Under the pieces are notes generated by a model. It was given only the letters and a program-made list of their open reading frames with translations. It ran no database searches and had not been told where the DNA came from. Below, in pieces: positions 17,216 through 26,380 of a stretch of 64,000 nucleotides of DNA. How positions within the stretch are numbered: position 1 is the stretch's first letter; every line of letters starts with the position of its first letter. The stretch covers positions 62,001 to 126,000 of the forward strand of contig LNDB01000001.1 of NCBI GenBank assembly GCA_001515265.1. Reading direction: 5' to 3'. Source of the stretch: Candidatus Dichloromethanomonas elyunquensis. GTDB lineage: Bacteria; Bacillota; Desulfitobacteriia; Desulfitobacteriales; Syntrophobotulaceae. The position numbers and the translations under genes were made by a program.

Positions 17216-18346
17216 GCTTACCCAGGGGATTTTATTTGCCGAACTGATGATCAATTCTATGTCCTTAAACGTCTTATCCCCCCTCAGATAAGCATAGAGC
17301 GACTGAATCATGGGAATTTCGCTGAGGAAATGCCCTAATTCTATCACAGCCATGCCTCCCTGCAGGGCATCAAGTACACCATGGTAGTCAATATCACCTG
17401 TTATGTAAAGGTCCGCCCCCTTGCTCAATGCTTTCGGAATAAAACTGCTGCCGCTTCCATTCAGCACAGCGATCTTTCTGATTTTGCGCTGAAGGTTACC
17501 GGCCAGCCTTACAGAGGAACGATCAAATTCGCCGGGGAAGATCTTTGCAGGCAAATCTCCCAGAGCCATCGGTTCCGGCAAGGAGCCGATCATCCCGTAT
17601 CCTCTTTTTTTTCCGGTATTCATCAAAGGGATCAGGTCATATGCCGGTTCTTCATAAGGGTGCGCCCTGTGCAGCGCTTTGACGGCCCTGCTTAAAAACC
17701 TTTCTTCTACAATACTCTCCAATCTGATCTCTGCCACACGGGTAAGCTCGCCTATTTTGCCGATTGCCGGCTCGGAACCTGCCAGGGGTCTGAACAGGCC
17801 TTCTCCTCTGCTCTGATAAAAACATTCCGCGTAATTGTCACTATGTTCGCCATCAGTGATCCCTGAGCCGACACCCTCGGCAGCAAGCTCCTTCCGGACC
17901 TCTTCGGCATTTTCTTCGGGAACAAAAGTCACAATTTTGACGAGTTTCTCTGACGAAGTAACCTGGAGAAATTCTGTCTTCTGCAATCCCAGAAGCTTTG
18001 CCAAAGTCAAACTGGAAGAAAGAATAGATTGGTCCAGGTTGGTATGCGCCGCATAGAGAGAAATCCCGCTGCGGAAGAGTGTTAAGGGCAAAAGTGCCGT
18101 TGGGTTGTCGATCCTCAGATTTTTCAGAGGTTTAAACATCAAGGGGTGATGGGAGACGATCAAACCTGCTTTCTCCCTTACAGCTTCATCGATTACCTCC
18201 ATTGTCGTGTCCAAAGAAAGCAGAATCCTGTGTACTTGTTGGGAACTGCTTCCGACTAAGAGCCCAGGATTATCCCATTCTTCCGCCCAGGAACGCGGGG
18301 CAATTTTTTCAATGGATTGCTCCACCTGGCCTACCGAAACAGACAT
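17207..18346 (-). CDS. Nif3-like dinuclear metal-centre protein (YqfO family)
   Basis: 379 residues, the long Gram-positive form with a PII/CutA-like insert between the two Nif3 halves (about 140-230). Metal ligands are visible in VSHHPLMFK near the start, AAHTNLD and the C-terminal GHFLSE. GTP cyclohydrolase-like activity has been suggested for relatives, but the role is not settled. It overlaps trmK by 16 bp, the conserved trmK-yqfO pairing, and has GGAGG before its ATG. Confidence 0.92.
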   Translation of the reverse strand: MSVSVGQVEQSIEKIAPRSWAEEWDNPGLLVGSSSQQVHRILLSLDTTMEVIDEAVREKAGLIVSHHPLMFKPLKNLRIDNPTALLPLTLFRSGISLYAAHTNLDQSILSSSLTLAKLLGLQKTEFLQVTSSEKLVKIVTFVPEENAEEVRKELAAEGVGSGITDGEHSDNYAECFYQSRGEGLFRPLAGSEPAIGKIGELTRVAEIRLESIVEERFLSRAVKALHRAHPYEEPAYDLIPLMNTGKKRGYGMIGSLPEPMALGDLPAKIFPGEFDRSSVRLAGNLQRKIRKIAVLNGSGSSFIPKALSKGADLYITGDIDYHGVLDALQGGMAVIELGHFLSEIPMIQSLYAYLRGDKTFKDIELIISSANKIPWVSRG

Positions 18347-19122
18347 TGCTCCATTACCTCCATCAGAGTAAGTTCCTCAAGAATTTCTTGAACTTTTCCT
18401 GCCAGTTCTTTTCGATCTGATTTTTGTATTTCTTCCCTGACGCGAGTCAGCCTTTTCATGTAATCCCGGACCATCCTCTGAAGCAATCCATTTTTTTGGG
18501 TGATAATAACAGGACCAAACCGCCAAACGGCTTTATTCAAATTCTCCAAAAGAATATCGTCCTGACCCCTTTGTCCAAGACTGTCCAAAAGCGCTTTGAT
18601 CCGGTCCTCAATATCTTTATTAGTCAGTCCCTCCGTCCTGGAAAAGTGAATAACGGAATAAATCCTTCCCTCTTCCTCGGTCAACCGTTCCCCCTGCAGC
18701 TTCCAGCCGCTGTCCATTAATTCTTTGCGAACCTTGCCTTCCGCTCCCTGCGGCTGCAGAACCAGTTCTTCAATGCCCCGGAGAATATCCACTCTCTCCG
18801 CAAGAATTTGTAAAATGGTATTTCCGCCCATTCCCGCCAGGACCAGGACATTCACTTCCCCGGGTCCTATCGGGTTCAGACCATTCCCCTTGCGAATATC
18901 GATGGCCAGCTGAAGCCCATAAGCCTGAACGGTTTCCAGCGCAGAATGATACGGCCCGTCATGGATGTCAACCCCCACAGCCCGTTCGATAATTCCCTGC
19001 TGCACCAGGTAAACGGGGAGATAGGCATGATCCGTTCCAATATCTCCTAACACAGATCCTTTTTTTATAAATGACGCGACGGTTTGCAAACGCGTGCCCA
19101 GAGTTATCAAATCACTGTCCAT
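18331..19122 (-). CDS. trmK: tRNA (adenine(22)-N1)-methyltransferase TrmK
   Basis: 263 residues. The SAM-binding motif GDIGTDHAYLPVYLVQ, the motif VLVGVDIHDGPY-like segment (AVGVDIHDGPY) and LAGMGGNTILQIL identify the TrmK family, which methylates A22 in tRNAs with a purine there. A C-terminal helical coiled region (about 200-255) is typical. It is translationally coupled to nif3 downstream. In Bacillus it lies near sigA; here an accessory block separates the two. Confidence 0.93.
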   Translation of the reverse strand: MDSDLITLGTRLQTVASFIKKGSVLGDIGTDHAYLPVYLVQQGIIERAVGVDIHDGPYHSALETVQAYGLQLAIDIRKGNGLNPIGPGEVNVLVLAGMGGNTILQILAERVDILRGIEELVLQPQGAEGKVRKELMDSGWKLQGERLTEEEGRIYSVIHFSRTEGLTNKDIEDRIKALLDSLGQRGQDDILLENLNKAVWRFGPVIITQKNGLLQRMVRDYMKRLTRVREEIQKSDRKELAGKVQEILEELTLMEVMEQCLFR

Positions 19123-19210
19123 TCCAGTCTCCTGTTCCTACAGTTATGATAATACACCATTCTCTATTCATCCGCAAAGCAAACCGCGAAAGACAGCCTA
19201 AAAAAAAGCC

Positions 19211-19852
19211 TTAATAACCCATGCTTTTACCTATTAATATTATTTTAAACTCTTTTATAGCACGTGAAGGAGCATCTATAATCGTAGTAACCCGGCAGAG
19301 GCGTACTTTGGCGCTGCAATCATGGCATTTTTTTGTTATGGCACAGGGAGTGGGATCTTTTCTTCGAAAACAATTCTCCGGAGCGGCCACTTCTTTGATG
19401 CGCCGGACAGCAGCATGAAGGTCAGGAACAATTTTATTCACTCCCGCCACCACAATAACCTTTTCAGGACCACATATCATTGCGGCTACCCTGTTTCCGG
19501 TATGATCCGTATTCACAAGCTGACCCTTTATGGTTATCGCATTTGTACCCGTAATGAATACGTCTGAACTTAAATGGTGCTTTTGCATCTCCAGCTTTTT
19601 CTCCGGGCTGAGACCTTCCTGCCAATGGTCGTAAACTATATGCCCCTTGCTGATCAGGATATCTACCAAACCGAGTTCCCTTATCGTTGCAGAACCGCCG
19701 ATCCCGACTCTGGCGTTAACCGGAACACTTGAAAGCAGTTCACTGAGAGCTTGCGCCTGATCCTCAACATAAACAATCTCAAAACCTTGTTTTTGGAGTG
19801 ACTTGATTGCTTTTTGCACATCAGTTTGCGTAAGATTTTCATCTTCTGGCAT
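19211..19852 (-). CDS. LUD-domain protein (LutC-like)
   Basis: 213 residues. The LUD (DUF162) fold is shown by GIGGSATIRELG, VNTDHTGNRVAA and VVAGVNKIVPDL. The C-terminal end adds a cysteine-rich segment (PCAITKKCHDCSAKVRLC) that may bind an Fe-S cluster or metal. Family members take part in lactate oxidation as LutC or stand alone with unknown function. No LutB is nearby, but an Fe-S/CCG protein and hydroxyacid enzymes lie within 10 kb. A strong AGAGGAGGG site lies 10 nt before the ATG. Confidence 0.85.
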   Translation of the reverse strand: MPEDENLTQTDVQKAIKSLQKQGFEIVYVEDQAQALSELLSSVPVNARVGIGGSATIRELGLVDILISKGHIVYDHWQEGLSPEKKLEMQKHHLSSDVFITGTNAITIKGQLVNTDHTGNRVAAMICGPEKVIVVAGVNKIVPDLHAAVRRIKEVAAPENCFRRKDPTPCAITKKCHDCSAKVRLCRVTTIIDAPSRAIKEFKIILIGKSMGY

Positions 19853-19878
19853 TACGTGATTCCCTCCTCTAAAAGTTA

Positions 19879-19921
19879 CGTGTTGCCCTTAGCTAAATGG
19901 CTCAACGCTAAAGGCAACACG
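19879..19921 (-). other. Long hairpin between transporter and LUD gene
   Basis: A 15-bp stem with one G-T pair (arms 19879-19893 and 19907-19921, 13-nt loop) lies directly between the DASS transporter stop and the LUD start. No U-run follows, so it is more likely an mRNA processing or stability element, or a weak attenuator, than a classical terminator. Confidence 0.6.
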
Positions 19922-19991
19922 CATGATAGATTTATAAGTTCATTCTGCTAAGTTTATTCCACGCTGTCAGAAACTTGCTTTTCTTCCGGAC

Positions 19992-21494
19992 CTACATCCA
20001 AATATTCATTCCGGCAAACCGGCCAAAAATCGCCACGCTTATTGTTACGATGATAATCGCAGCAATCGTCATCAGTACGCCAGCCTTAGCATAATCTTTA
20101 ATGCTAAAATAACCTGCCGAATATGGGACCACATTCGTGGGGCTCGAGGTGACCATGATGAATGCCATCGAAGCAGCGATTCCGGCCGGACCTGCCACTA
20201 CCCATGGGTTCATTTTTAAATCCAAAGCCAGAGCGATTACTAAAGGCATTACTACCGCACCGGTCACACTGTTGCTGGAAAAGAAGATCTTTAGTAATTC
20301 TACCAGACTGATAACGGCTAAAACTCTGAGGACCGGATGCATGCTTCCGATTCCCGAAAGCATTCCCCAAGCAATATAACGGGCAGCTCCTGTGTCGGCC
20401 AGCAGTGTGCCGGCAGCAATACCGCAGCCAATCAAGAGCAGGGCTCCTAAGTCCAGTTCTTTTTTAACATCCTGCCAACTGTCAAATACTCTTAAGCCAG
20501 GGAGAAAAAGCAGGAAAAAGGCAAGTATCGCAACATAGTCCTCAGGAATATTAAGATTGAATTTGGCCTTGAGAAATGGACCGCCTAACCAGAGTCCTAC
20601 GGCAATGAAAAATACGATAATCGTATTAATTTCTTTGCGTGACAACGCCCCTAGACCTTTAAGATCTTTCTTTACCTCGTCCAGTCCAAGAGGGATTTCC
20701 TTGATTTCCGGCGGGAATAGCTTCATCAGAATAAACCAGCCTACAGGAGCCATGAGTATTGCGCCCGGCACTCCCACCGCCATCCATTGGCCAAAAGTTA
20801 CATTCATCCCGGCAAGCCTGCGCACAAAATCCATGGCTAGAATATTGGGTCCGCATCCGGCCGGTGTTGCTGTGCCTCCGATGAGTGCTCCGTAGACAAC
20901 ACCGATCATCAATGCCCGTCCGAAATTACTTTCCAAGGGTTTACACCCGGCATTCTTAAGGATGCTCACTGCCAAAGGCACCATCATTGCAGCAACGGCT
21001 AAATCTGTAACAAACATAGAAAGAACCGTTCCAATCCCAATGAAGGCCAGCACTATCCTGTCGGTTTTGGTTCCCACTTTGGAAAGAACAAAATACATGA
21101 TTCGTTTGGCTAAGCCGGAAGAGCCCAAAGCGGCTGAAATTCCTAATGCTCCTAGGATAAAAAACAATACGCTGCTGCCCATACCTGTTTGGGCCATCTT
21201 CGCAAAGGTAGACACCCCCATCATATGAAGGATGATCAGCAAACTGATTGCAGTAACAGAGAATGGAATAGCCTCTGTCATCCACAAAATTACAGCATAG
21301 AAGAGAACCCCTAATACTGCCTTACCTGCAAAAGTCAGCGGTATGGCTTCTGTCCCTTTGTGAAGCGGAGCCGGCGATGGCAGCCAGTAGACAATCATCA
21401 TAACCGCCACAGCTATCAGGAAAATAAGTGCATTTTTAGCATTCAAACTGAACTTCTTGTTCGTTTCATTGCCTATAATAGTCTCTGTTTTCAT
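19992..21494 (-). CDS. DASS (SLC13) family sodium-coupled anion/dicarboxylate transporter
   Basis: 500 residues with about 12 transmembrane helices. DASS signatures include WMTEAIPFSVTAISLL near residue 75, a SNSVTGAVVMP-type hairpin near 405 and the late SSPTNVVPYSAGYFS. Relatives import succinate, malate, tartrate, citrate or related acids with Na+. It stands between the enolase-superfamily enzyme and the LUD gene on the same strand. It likely imports the substrate of this cluster. The exact substrate is not readable. GAGGGGGG precedes the ATG. Confidence 0.93.
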   Translation of the reverse strand: MKTETIIGNETNKKFSLNAKNALIFLIAVAVMMIVYWLPSPAPLHKGTEAIPLTFAGKAVLGVLFYAVILWMTEAIPFSVTAISLLIILHMMGVSTFAKMAQTGMGSSVLFFILGALGISAALGSSGLAKRIMYFVLSKVGTKTDRIVLAFIGIGTVLSMFVTDLAVAAMMVPLAVSILKNAGCKPLESNFGRALMIGVVYGALIGGTATPAGCGPNILAMDFVRRLAGMNVTFGQWMAVGVPGAILMAPVGWFILMKLFPPEIKEIPLGLDEVKKDLKGLGALSRKEINTIIVFFIAVGLWLGGPFLKAKFNLNIPEDYVAILAFFLLFLPGLRVFDSWQDVKKELDLGALLLIGCGIAAGTLLADTGAARYIAWGMLSGIGSMHPVLRVLAVISLVELLKIFFSSNSVTGAVVMPLVIALALDLKMNPWVVAGPAGIAASMAFIMVTSSPTNVVPYSAGYFSIKDYAKAGVLMTIAAIIIVTISVAIFGRFAGMNIWM

Positions 21495-21533
21495 AATTAA
21501 CCCCCCTCAATTTTATACTTTAAAATAAGTCCG

Positions 21534-22646
21534 TCACTCCCGCATATACCGCTCGTAATACACTTCTCCAATCCCTAATCCCGGCGCGTTGGAAATAGTG
21601 GCAAACCCATCCGTGAGTTCAACCGGATATTCCACGATGTCGCTTTTCAGACGCCGGTTTCCATTCATTTCTCCCGCATAGGGTATGCAGCCTGTTGCTG
21701 CCGCCAGATGTATTTCTGCGGCAACACCGATGCTTGATTCATGACCGCTCCCCAATACGACCGGCAGTCCGCATGCTTCTGCGACTGCGCAAACCTTACG
21801 GGCCTTATAAATACCCCCGCAGCGCATAGCTTTAATCTTAATGATATCTCCCGCTTTCTTTTCGTAAGCAGTCAATACGTCTTGAGGTGTACTTATCGGC
21901 TCGTCAACCATGATTGGTGTGTCTAAAGCTTCTGCGACTCTGGCCATGCCATCCCAATCCCACGCAGGCAAAGGCTGCTCAATCAGGTGCAGCTCAAATT
22001 TTTCTAAAGCGCGCAGTATCGGAATAGCCTGGTCTGCCGTATACGCTTGGTTTGCGTCTACACGTATTTGAATATCTTTGCCCACTGCGGAGCGGACTGC
22101 CGAAACCGTTTCCACGTCCTTTTCTTTTCCCCGCCCGATCTTCATCTTAATCGTCTTAAATCCTTGAGCCGCTAATGCTTCAGCTGCTGCGGCGGCAGCT
22201 GCTCCGTCTTCAGGAACACCCATACCGCCCAAAATCGGAATCTTGGTTCGAAACGCTCCGCCTATCACTTTATATACAGGGAGTCCTAAAGTTTTACCGA
22301 TCGCGTCATATATAGCGATATCAATTCCGCCCTTGGCAAAAACATGGCCTGGCAGAGCGATATCCAACGCGTGATGAATAGATTCCAGATCAAAAATGTC
22401 AAAGCCAACGACCGCTTTTGCAAAATAATTGTTAATTGAAGGAACAATATCGTACTGTGTTTCTTCCGTCTCGCCAGGGAAAGGGGCACACTCACCGACT
22501 CCAACTACTCCTTGGCTTGTTTCCACTAAGACCACTACATACTCAGCCGCATGCTGAATAACGTTTGCGAGAACATACGGCGCTTTTAGAGGCATACAAA
22601 CCGGGATAGCGGTAACTTTCTTAATAATGCTCTGACTGGCGTACAT
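21534..22646 (-). CDS. Enolase-superfamily enzyme, muconate-lactonizing/dipeptide-epimerase subgroup
   Basis: 370 residues, normal for the family. The capping domain includes GVVGVGECAPFPGET. The barrel has the K-x-K pair in TIKMKIGRG, the metal ligands in RVDANQAY, LIEQPLPAWDWDG and MVDEPISTP, and the second general base in IIKIKAMRCGG. This is the MLE-subgroup pattern that covers cycloisomerases, o-succinylbenzoate synthases, dipeptide epimerases and N-acylamino acid racemases. The setting with a DASS transporter favours a small carboxylic acid substrate. Strong RBS GGGAGG. Confidence 0.9.
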   Translation of the reverse strand: MYASQSIIKKVTAIPVCMPLKAPYVLANVIQHAAEYVVVLVETSQGVVGVGECAPFPGETEETQYDIVPSINNYFAKAVVGFDIFDLESIHHALDIALPGHVFAKGGIDIAIYDAIGKTLGLPVYKVIGGAFRTKIPILGGMGVPEDGAAAAAAAEALAAQGFKTIKMKIGRGKEKDVETVSAVRSAVGKDIQIRVDANQAYTADQAIPILRALEKFELHLIEQPLPAWDWDGMARVAEALDTPIMVDEPISTPQDVLTAYEKKAGDIIKIKAMRCGGIYKARKVCAVAEACGLPVVLGSGHESSIGVAAEIHLAAATGCIPYAGEMNGNRRLKSDIVEYPVELTDGFATISNAPGLGIGEVYYERYMRE

Positions 22647-22669
22647 GCATTAAACCTCCCAGCTTATCA

Positions 22670-23614
22670 TCAGTTCTTAGACATAATTTCCGAGGCGAAC
22701 AATTCCATCCCTTCATAGGGCGGCATAGGTTGGACAATGAGGTGATCTACTCCGGCTTCCCGATAGGCATTGACCATTTCTCTGCAATGTCCGATATCGC
22801 CGATGATGTTAGATTCCAGGACTTTTTCAAGAGTCGGTTTTACTTTAAACCGGTGTTCGCGTTCAGCCACGAACTTCTTGGCGTAAGCCATAATTTTTTC
22901 CTCGCTCATTCCTGAGACAAACACTGCTGAAATAGCGAGTTTAATTTCCCTGCCGCAAAATTCGCTCATTTCCTTTTTCATCTGGGCAACCACTTCCGGA
23001 GACTTTGAGTAGATCAGCCAGACATCACCTAACTCTTTCATAATTTCACGGCCAATTTTGGATTCTCCCGGAACCCAGATCGGCGGATGAGGTTTGGTGT
23101 ACGGTTTAGGGTCTTGATAAGCCTTTTCCAGCGTATAGTGCTTGCCTTTGAACGTGACTTCATCTTGCGTCCAAAGTCCTTTGATGATCTGATACGCCTC
23201 CCTGGTCTGTTCCATCCTGGTTTCTTTATCAGGCCAAGGATAACCATGACTTTCAGCTTCTTTTTCAAACCATCCCCCGCCGAGGGAAAGGAGAATTCTT
23301 CCTTGCGAAAATTGGTCTAAGGTGGCTGTCATCTTGGCTAACAACCCCGGATGACGGAAAGTATTACAATATACATGCGGACCGAGGACAATGTTTTTTG
23401 TTTTCATCAGCATTGCTGTCATGCTGGTAAAACACTCAAGACTTGGACCTTTCTGATCATTGCCGACCCTGGCATTATTGATATGGTCAGGAATCCATGC
23501 CGTTTTATAGCCTAATTCATCAGCTCGGATCCCCATCTTCATAGAATAATCAGCAACAGCGCTGCCAGGTGCCCCCATTTCTCCTTGAACTGTAAGTCTA
23601 ACTCCAAAATCCAT
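22670..23614 (-). CDS. LLM-class flavin-dependent oxidoreductase (luciferase-like)
   Basis: 314 residues forming the bacterial luciferase-like barrel: WIPDHINNARVG near the start, then RHPGLLAKMTATLDQFSQGR, LSLGGGWFEKEAESHGYPWP and HPPIWVPGESK. Such proteins use FMN or F420. In an obligate anaerobe an F420/FMN reductase role is more likely than an oxygen-using monooxygenase, but this cannot be read from sequence. It is followed by the enolase-superfamily gene after 23 bp, so the two are probably co-transcribed. Its 5' region carries one copy of the duplicated regulatory segment. Confidence 0.88.
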   Translation of the reverse strand: MDFGVRLTVQGEMGAPGSAVADYSMKMGIRADELGYKTAWIPDHINNARVGNDQKGPSLECFTSMTAMLMKTKNIVLGPHVYCNTFRHPGLLAKMTATLDQFSQGRILLSLGGGWFEKEAESHGYPWPDKETRMEQTREAYQIIKGLWTQDEVTFKGKHYTLEKAYQDPKPYTKPHPPIWVPGESKIGREIMKELGDVWLIYSKSPEVVAQMKKEMSEFCGREIKLAISAVFVSGMSEEKIMAYAKKFVAEREHRFKVKPTLEKVLESNIIGDIGHCREMVNAYREAGVDHLIVQPMPPYEGMELFASEIMSKN

Positions 23615-23734
23615 GTAAATTACCCCCTAAGTTTTGAATGTTTTCTTTTTAAGGTCGGAAAAAATACATAATCGCGATTATTTATTTGAATATTCGATGA
23701 ATTTATTTACTTTCCTTCAAATAACGCATTAAGT

Positions 23735-23858
23735 ATTTTAATGTCGAAAATAAGGAATCGCAATATTTGTTTTATTTTTACATTTATACTAACAATACTT
23801 GTTTTGAATGTATTAGAAATTTTAATGTCAAAAATAAATAATTATAATATTTAATTTT
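23735..23858. repeat. Duplicated regulatory segment, copy A (with internal repeat)
   Basis: This 379-bp gap (23615-23993) holds no gene. Its AT-rich part contains the motif ATTTTAATGTC-AAAATAA twice (from 23735 and from 23819). Positions 23771-23850 align without gaps with 25175-25254, 64 of 80 bases identical by hand count. Both copies lie upstream of minus-strand genes of the same cluster (LLM oxidoreductase and Fe-S/CCG protein), so this is probably a shared control region. The LysR regulator at 25415 is the obvious candidate binder. Confidence 0.65.
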
Positions 23859-23904
23859 TTACCGGTTATTCATTACATTTTTTACCTTGATCACAAAATA
23901 TATA

Positions 23905-23948
23905 AAACCTCCATATGATGCTCTTATCTTACATCAGCATGGAGGTTT
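23905..23948 (-). terminator. Hairpin terminator after the Fe-S/CCG gene
   Basis: AAACCTCCAT (23905-23914) pairs perfectly with ATGGAGGTTT (23939-23948) around a 24-nt loop. On the minus strand the stem is followed by TATATATTTTG. It is located about 45 bp past the Fe-S/CCG gene stop. Part of it recurs at 27681-27705. Confidence 0.65.
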
Positions 23949-23993
23949 AGAGATGTCAACGGTCTTAACCTTTGTCTCAGTGGATACAAATGG

Positions 23994-25145
23994 CTATTTG
24001 ATGCTGTCTTGCCGCTTGTGCCCCAGTGCGGAAACGATATAGGCGGAATAATTCTCCACGTCTATGCCATTCCGGCCGGTCTCCTTCTGCCGCTGACAGA
24101 AGACCCAGTGGCAATTATGGCACATGTTCAGCATGATGTCGGCACCGGTAGCACGCGCTTCTTCCAGACGGTCGTCGGTAACGTTGTTACCGACCTCGGG
24201 CATGGATATCACAGCGCGGCAGCCACAGCACATTGTGTTTTCGCGGTGATGCTCCATTTCTACAATGCTCGTTCCCGGGATCGCACGCAGAATATTCCGC
24301 ACCTCTTCCAAATCAATCTTCATATAGGCAGTTTTGCAGGGCTCATGCAGCGTAACGGTATGCGGTTGTGCGGCGGGGAAGGTCAGTTTGTCGATATTCT
24401 GAAGCACATATTTCCCCAATGTTACGGTTTCAAACGGAAGCTTTTCAACGAACTTGTCAATCCGATAGTTCAGATTGCAGGCACAGGTGGGGCACCAGAA
24501 GATTAACGTTTCCGCCCCGAACTCCACAGCTTTGGCAATCAGGCTTTCGGCGCGGTCCTGAAGACTATCGGCATCTCCCACTTTTGCGCTGGGTATTAGC
24601 CCGCAGCAATACTGCATACCGGGTATAAAGGAGTACGGAGTCCCAATGGCATCCATGATGTCCAGTATATTCAAGACCTTGTCGGGCTGCTTGTAAATAT
24701 TGCACCCGGGGAACAAAACGTATTTGGCACCCGGGGTATGTACAGGTGTCATAATGCGCGTGAATTCCTCCGGGCTTGTAAACTCCCGGGAACGCTGCAT
24801 GTGAATGTCGTAAAGCGGCATGGAGACGAACGGGTTTTCTTTTGCCAGTTCAGAAGCCCTCCACACCAACTCGTTGATACACAGGGAATCCAATCCGACC
24901 GGACATCCGGAACTGACGCAGCCATAACAGCGCATACAGGCTGTAGTTTTCAGGGATGCCGCAGCAGAGAGTTCTCCTCCGTCAAGAAAGGTTTTAAAAC
25001 CGGAAATTATTTCACTTGCTTCAGGCGCGTTTGGAAGCCGTTTCAGCACCAGGCATTCGTCAACGCATTGGCCGCATTCTATACATTGGGTGAGAAACTT
25101 TTCTTTGCATGCGTCATAGTAATCTGAAAGTCGGAACTGGGACAT
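23994..25145 (-). CDS. Fe-S oxidoreductase with two 4Fe-4S motifs and two CCG domains
   Basis: 383 residues. The N-terminal ferredoxin-like motifs CIECGQCVDECLVL and CMRCYGCVSSGCPVG (the latter irregular) are followed by two CCG domains of the HdrB/HdrD/GlpC/LutA type, ending in CCGLIPSAKVG and CCGCRAVI. Such subunits pass electrons between a flavin dehydrogenase and quinone or a thiol carrier. No flavin partner is adjacent; the remnant hydroxyacid dehydrogenase at 27.7 kb or the LLM protein are possible partners. RBS GAGAGGAG is present. Confidence 0.88.
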   Translation of the reverse strand: MSQFRLSDYYDACKEKFLTQCIECGQCVDECLVLKRLPNAPEASEIISGFKTFLDGGELSAAASLKTTACMRCYGCVSSGCPVGLDSLCINELVWRASELAKENPFVSMPLYDIHMQRSREFTSPEEFTRIMTPVHTPGAKYVLFPGCNIYKQPDKVLNILDIMDAIGTPYSFIPGMQYCCGLIPSAKVGDADSLQDRAESLIAKAVEFGAETLIFWCPTCACNLNYRIDKFVEKLPFETVTLGKYVLQNIDKLTFPAAQPHTVTLHEPCKTAYMKIDLEEVRNILRAIPGTSIVEMEHHRENTMCCGCRAVISMPEVGNNVTDDRLEEARATGADIMLNMCHNCHWVFCQRQKETGRNGIDVENYSAYIVSALGHKRQDSIK

Positions 25146-25174
25146 CGCAATTCTCCTCTCGCTGAAATATTCAC

Positions 25175-25262
25175 TTTATTTCTATACTTATACCTGCAAT
25201 ACCTGTTTTACATGTATTAGGAATTCAGATGCCAAAAATAAGTAATTATCATATTCACTTTT
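25175..25262. repeat. Duplicated regulatory segment, copy B
   Basis: It lies between the divergent Fe-S/CCG gene (start 25145) and the LysR gene (start 25415). It is collinear with copy A at 23771-23858 at about 80 percent identity, including the ATGCCAAAAATAAGTAATTA motif at about 25229-25248. A LysR regulator usually binds in exactly this kind of divergent gap. Confidence 0.6.
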
Positions 25263-25414
25263 ATTTGTATAGGCGTATTAGCTCCGTATACCGACTCGAA
25301 TTATTGCTTATAGATACTCTCTGACTGATGGACAGCACGTCGGTTATCTGTTATATTATTAATAAATAATTCGAATAATCAGAATAATATATATTGGGCA
25401 AAGGAGGGGGGTTT

Positions 25415-26320
25415 ATGGAAAGTTCACTTACTGTTTTCTGCAGAGTGGCGGATACAAAAAGCTTTACTAAAGCTGCTAAATCTCTCTTCTTGTCCCAGTC
25501 AGCCGTTAGTCAACAGATTAGCAGTTTGGAGTCTCATTACGGTGCCAGACTTTTTGTGAGAAGCAAGCAGGAAATCATGCTGACCCCGGAAGGCGAGATT
25601 TTATACAACTACTCCAAACAGATTCTTAAGCTCTATCATCTTGCGACTGATAGAATATGCAAAGAATCGGGTGTTCTGTCAGGAAGTATGATTGTCGGGG
25701 CATCTTGCACCATAGGCGAATACATTCTTCCTCTGATCGTTGGTAAGTTTAAAAACCTTTATCCTAAAGTTAACCTTTTTTTTCATGTCGGAAATAATGA
25801 AAATATTCTTGAAGGCATCCGCCAGAATAAATTTGATTTGGGGTTCATTGGCGAACCCTGTAAAGCCTCTGGTCTGGAGACCGACTTTTTTACACAGGAT
25901 GAAATTGTCATTATCGCAGCTCCTAATCACCCCCTGACGAAAAAAGAAACCATTACGATAGATGAGTTATGTCAGACACAGTTTATTATTCGGGAAAACG
26001 GTACCGGAACGCGTAAATTTATCGAAGATTTTCTGAAACAGTATAGCTTGACACTTTCCGACCTCAACATTTGGTTTGAATACGGTAGCTTTGAATCGAT
26101 TAAGCGATTTGTGGAAACAGGGATGGGAATCTCGATGCTCTCCAAGTGGGCAGTCAAGCAGGAAATAGATCTTAATCTTTTGAAAGAACTGCGTATAGAA
26201 GGACATCTTTTAGTCAGAAAATTTCTATTTGCTTATCGGAAAGAAAATTTAGAATCCCCCTTGATAAATTCTTTCATTCATTTTTGTCAAGAAAATCAAC
26301 TCGAATTGCTATCGACATAA
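25415..26320 (+). CDS. LysR-family transcriptional regulator
   Basis: 301 residues from the ATG at 25415 after AAAGGAGGGGGG; an in-frame longer reading overlaps this RBS. The winged-HTH is at 5-65 (FTKAAKSLFLSQSAVSQQISSLE) and the periplasmic-binding-like effector domain at about 90-295. It is divergent from the Fe-S/CCG gene and probably controls the organic-acid cluster to its left and/or the YeiH-type gene to its right. The effector is unknown. It belongs to the CysL/CbbR-like general class by eye only. Confidence 0.92.
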   Translation: MESSLTVFCRVADTKSFTKAAKSLFLSQSAVSQQISSLESHYGARLFVRSKQEIMLTPEGEILYNYSKQILKLYHLATDRICKESGVLSGSMIVGASCTIGEYILPLIVGKFKNLYPKVNLFFHVGNNENILEGIRQNKFDLGFIGEPCKASGLETDFFTQDEIVIIAAPNHPLTKKETITIDELCQTQFIIRENGTGTRKFIEDFLKQYSLTLSDLNIWFEYGSFESIKRFVETGMGISMLSKWAVKQEIDLNLLKELRIEGHLLVRKFLFAYRKENLESPLINSFIHFCQENQLELLST

Positions 26321-26380
26321 CTGGACCCTAATGATCCTATTATTTTTCTGTCAATAAACTCTTATCTCCTGAAGAACTCA

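Noticed and set aside
24009-24506. 165-residue plus-strand frame inside the Fe-S/CCG gene
   Set aside because: It is antisense to a well-supported gene with conserved cysteine motifs.
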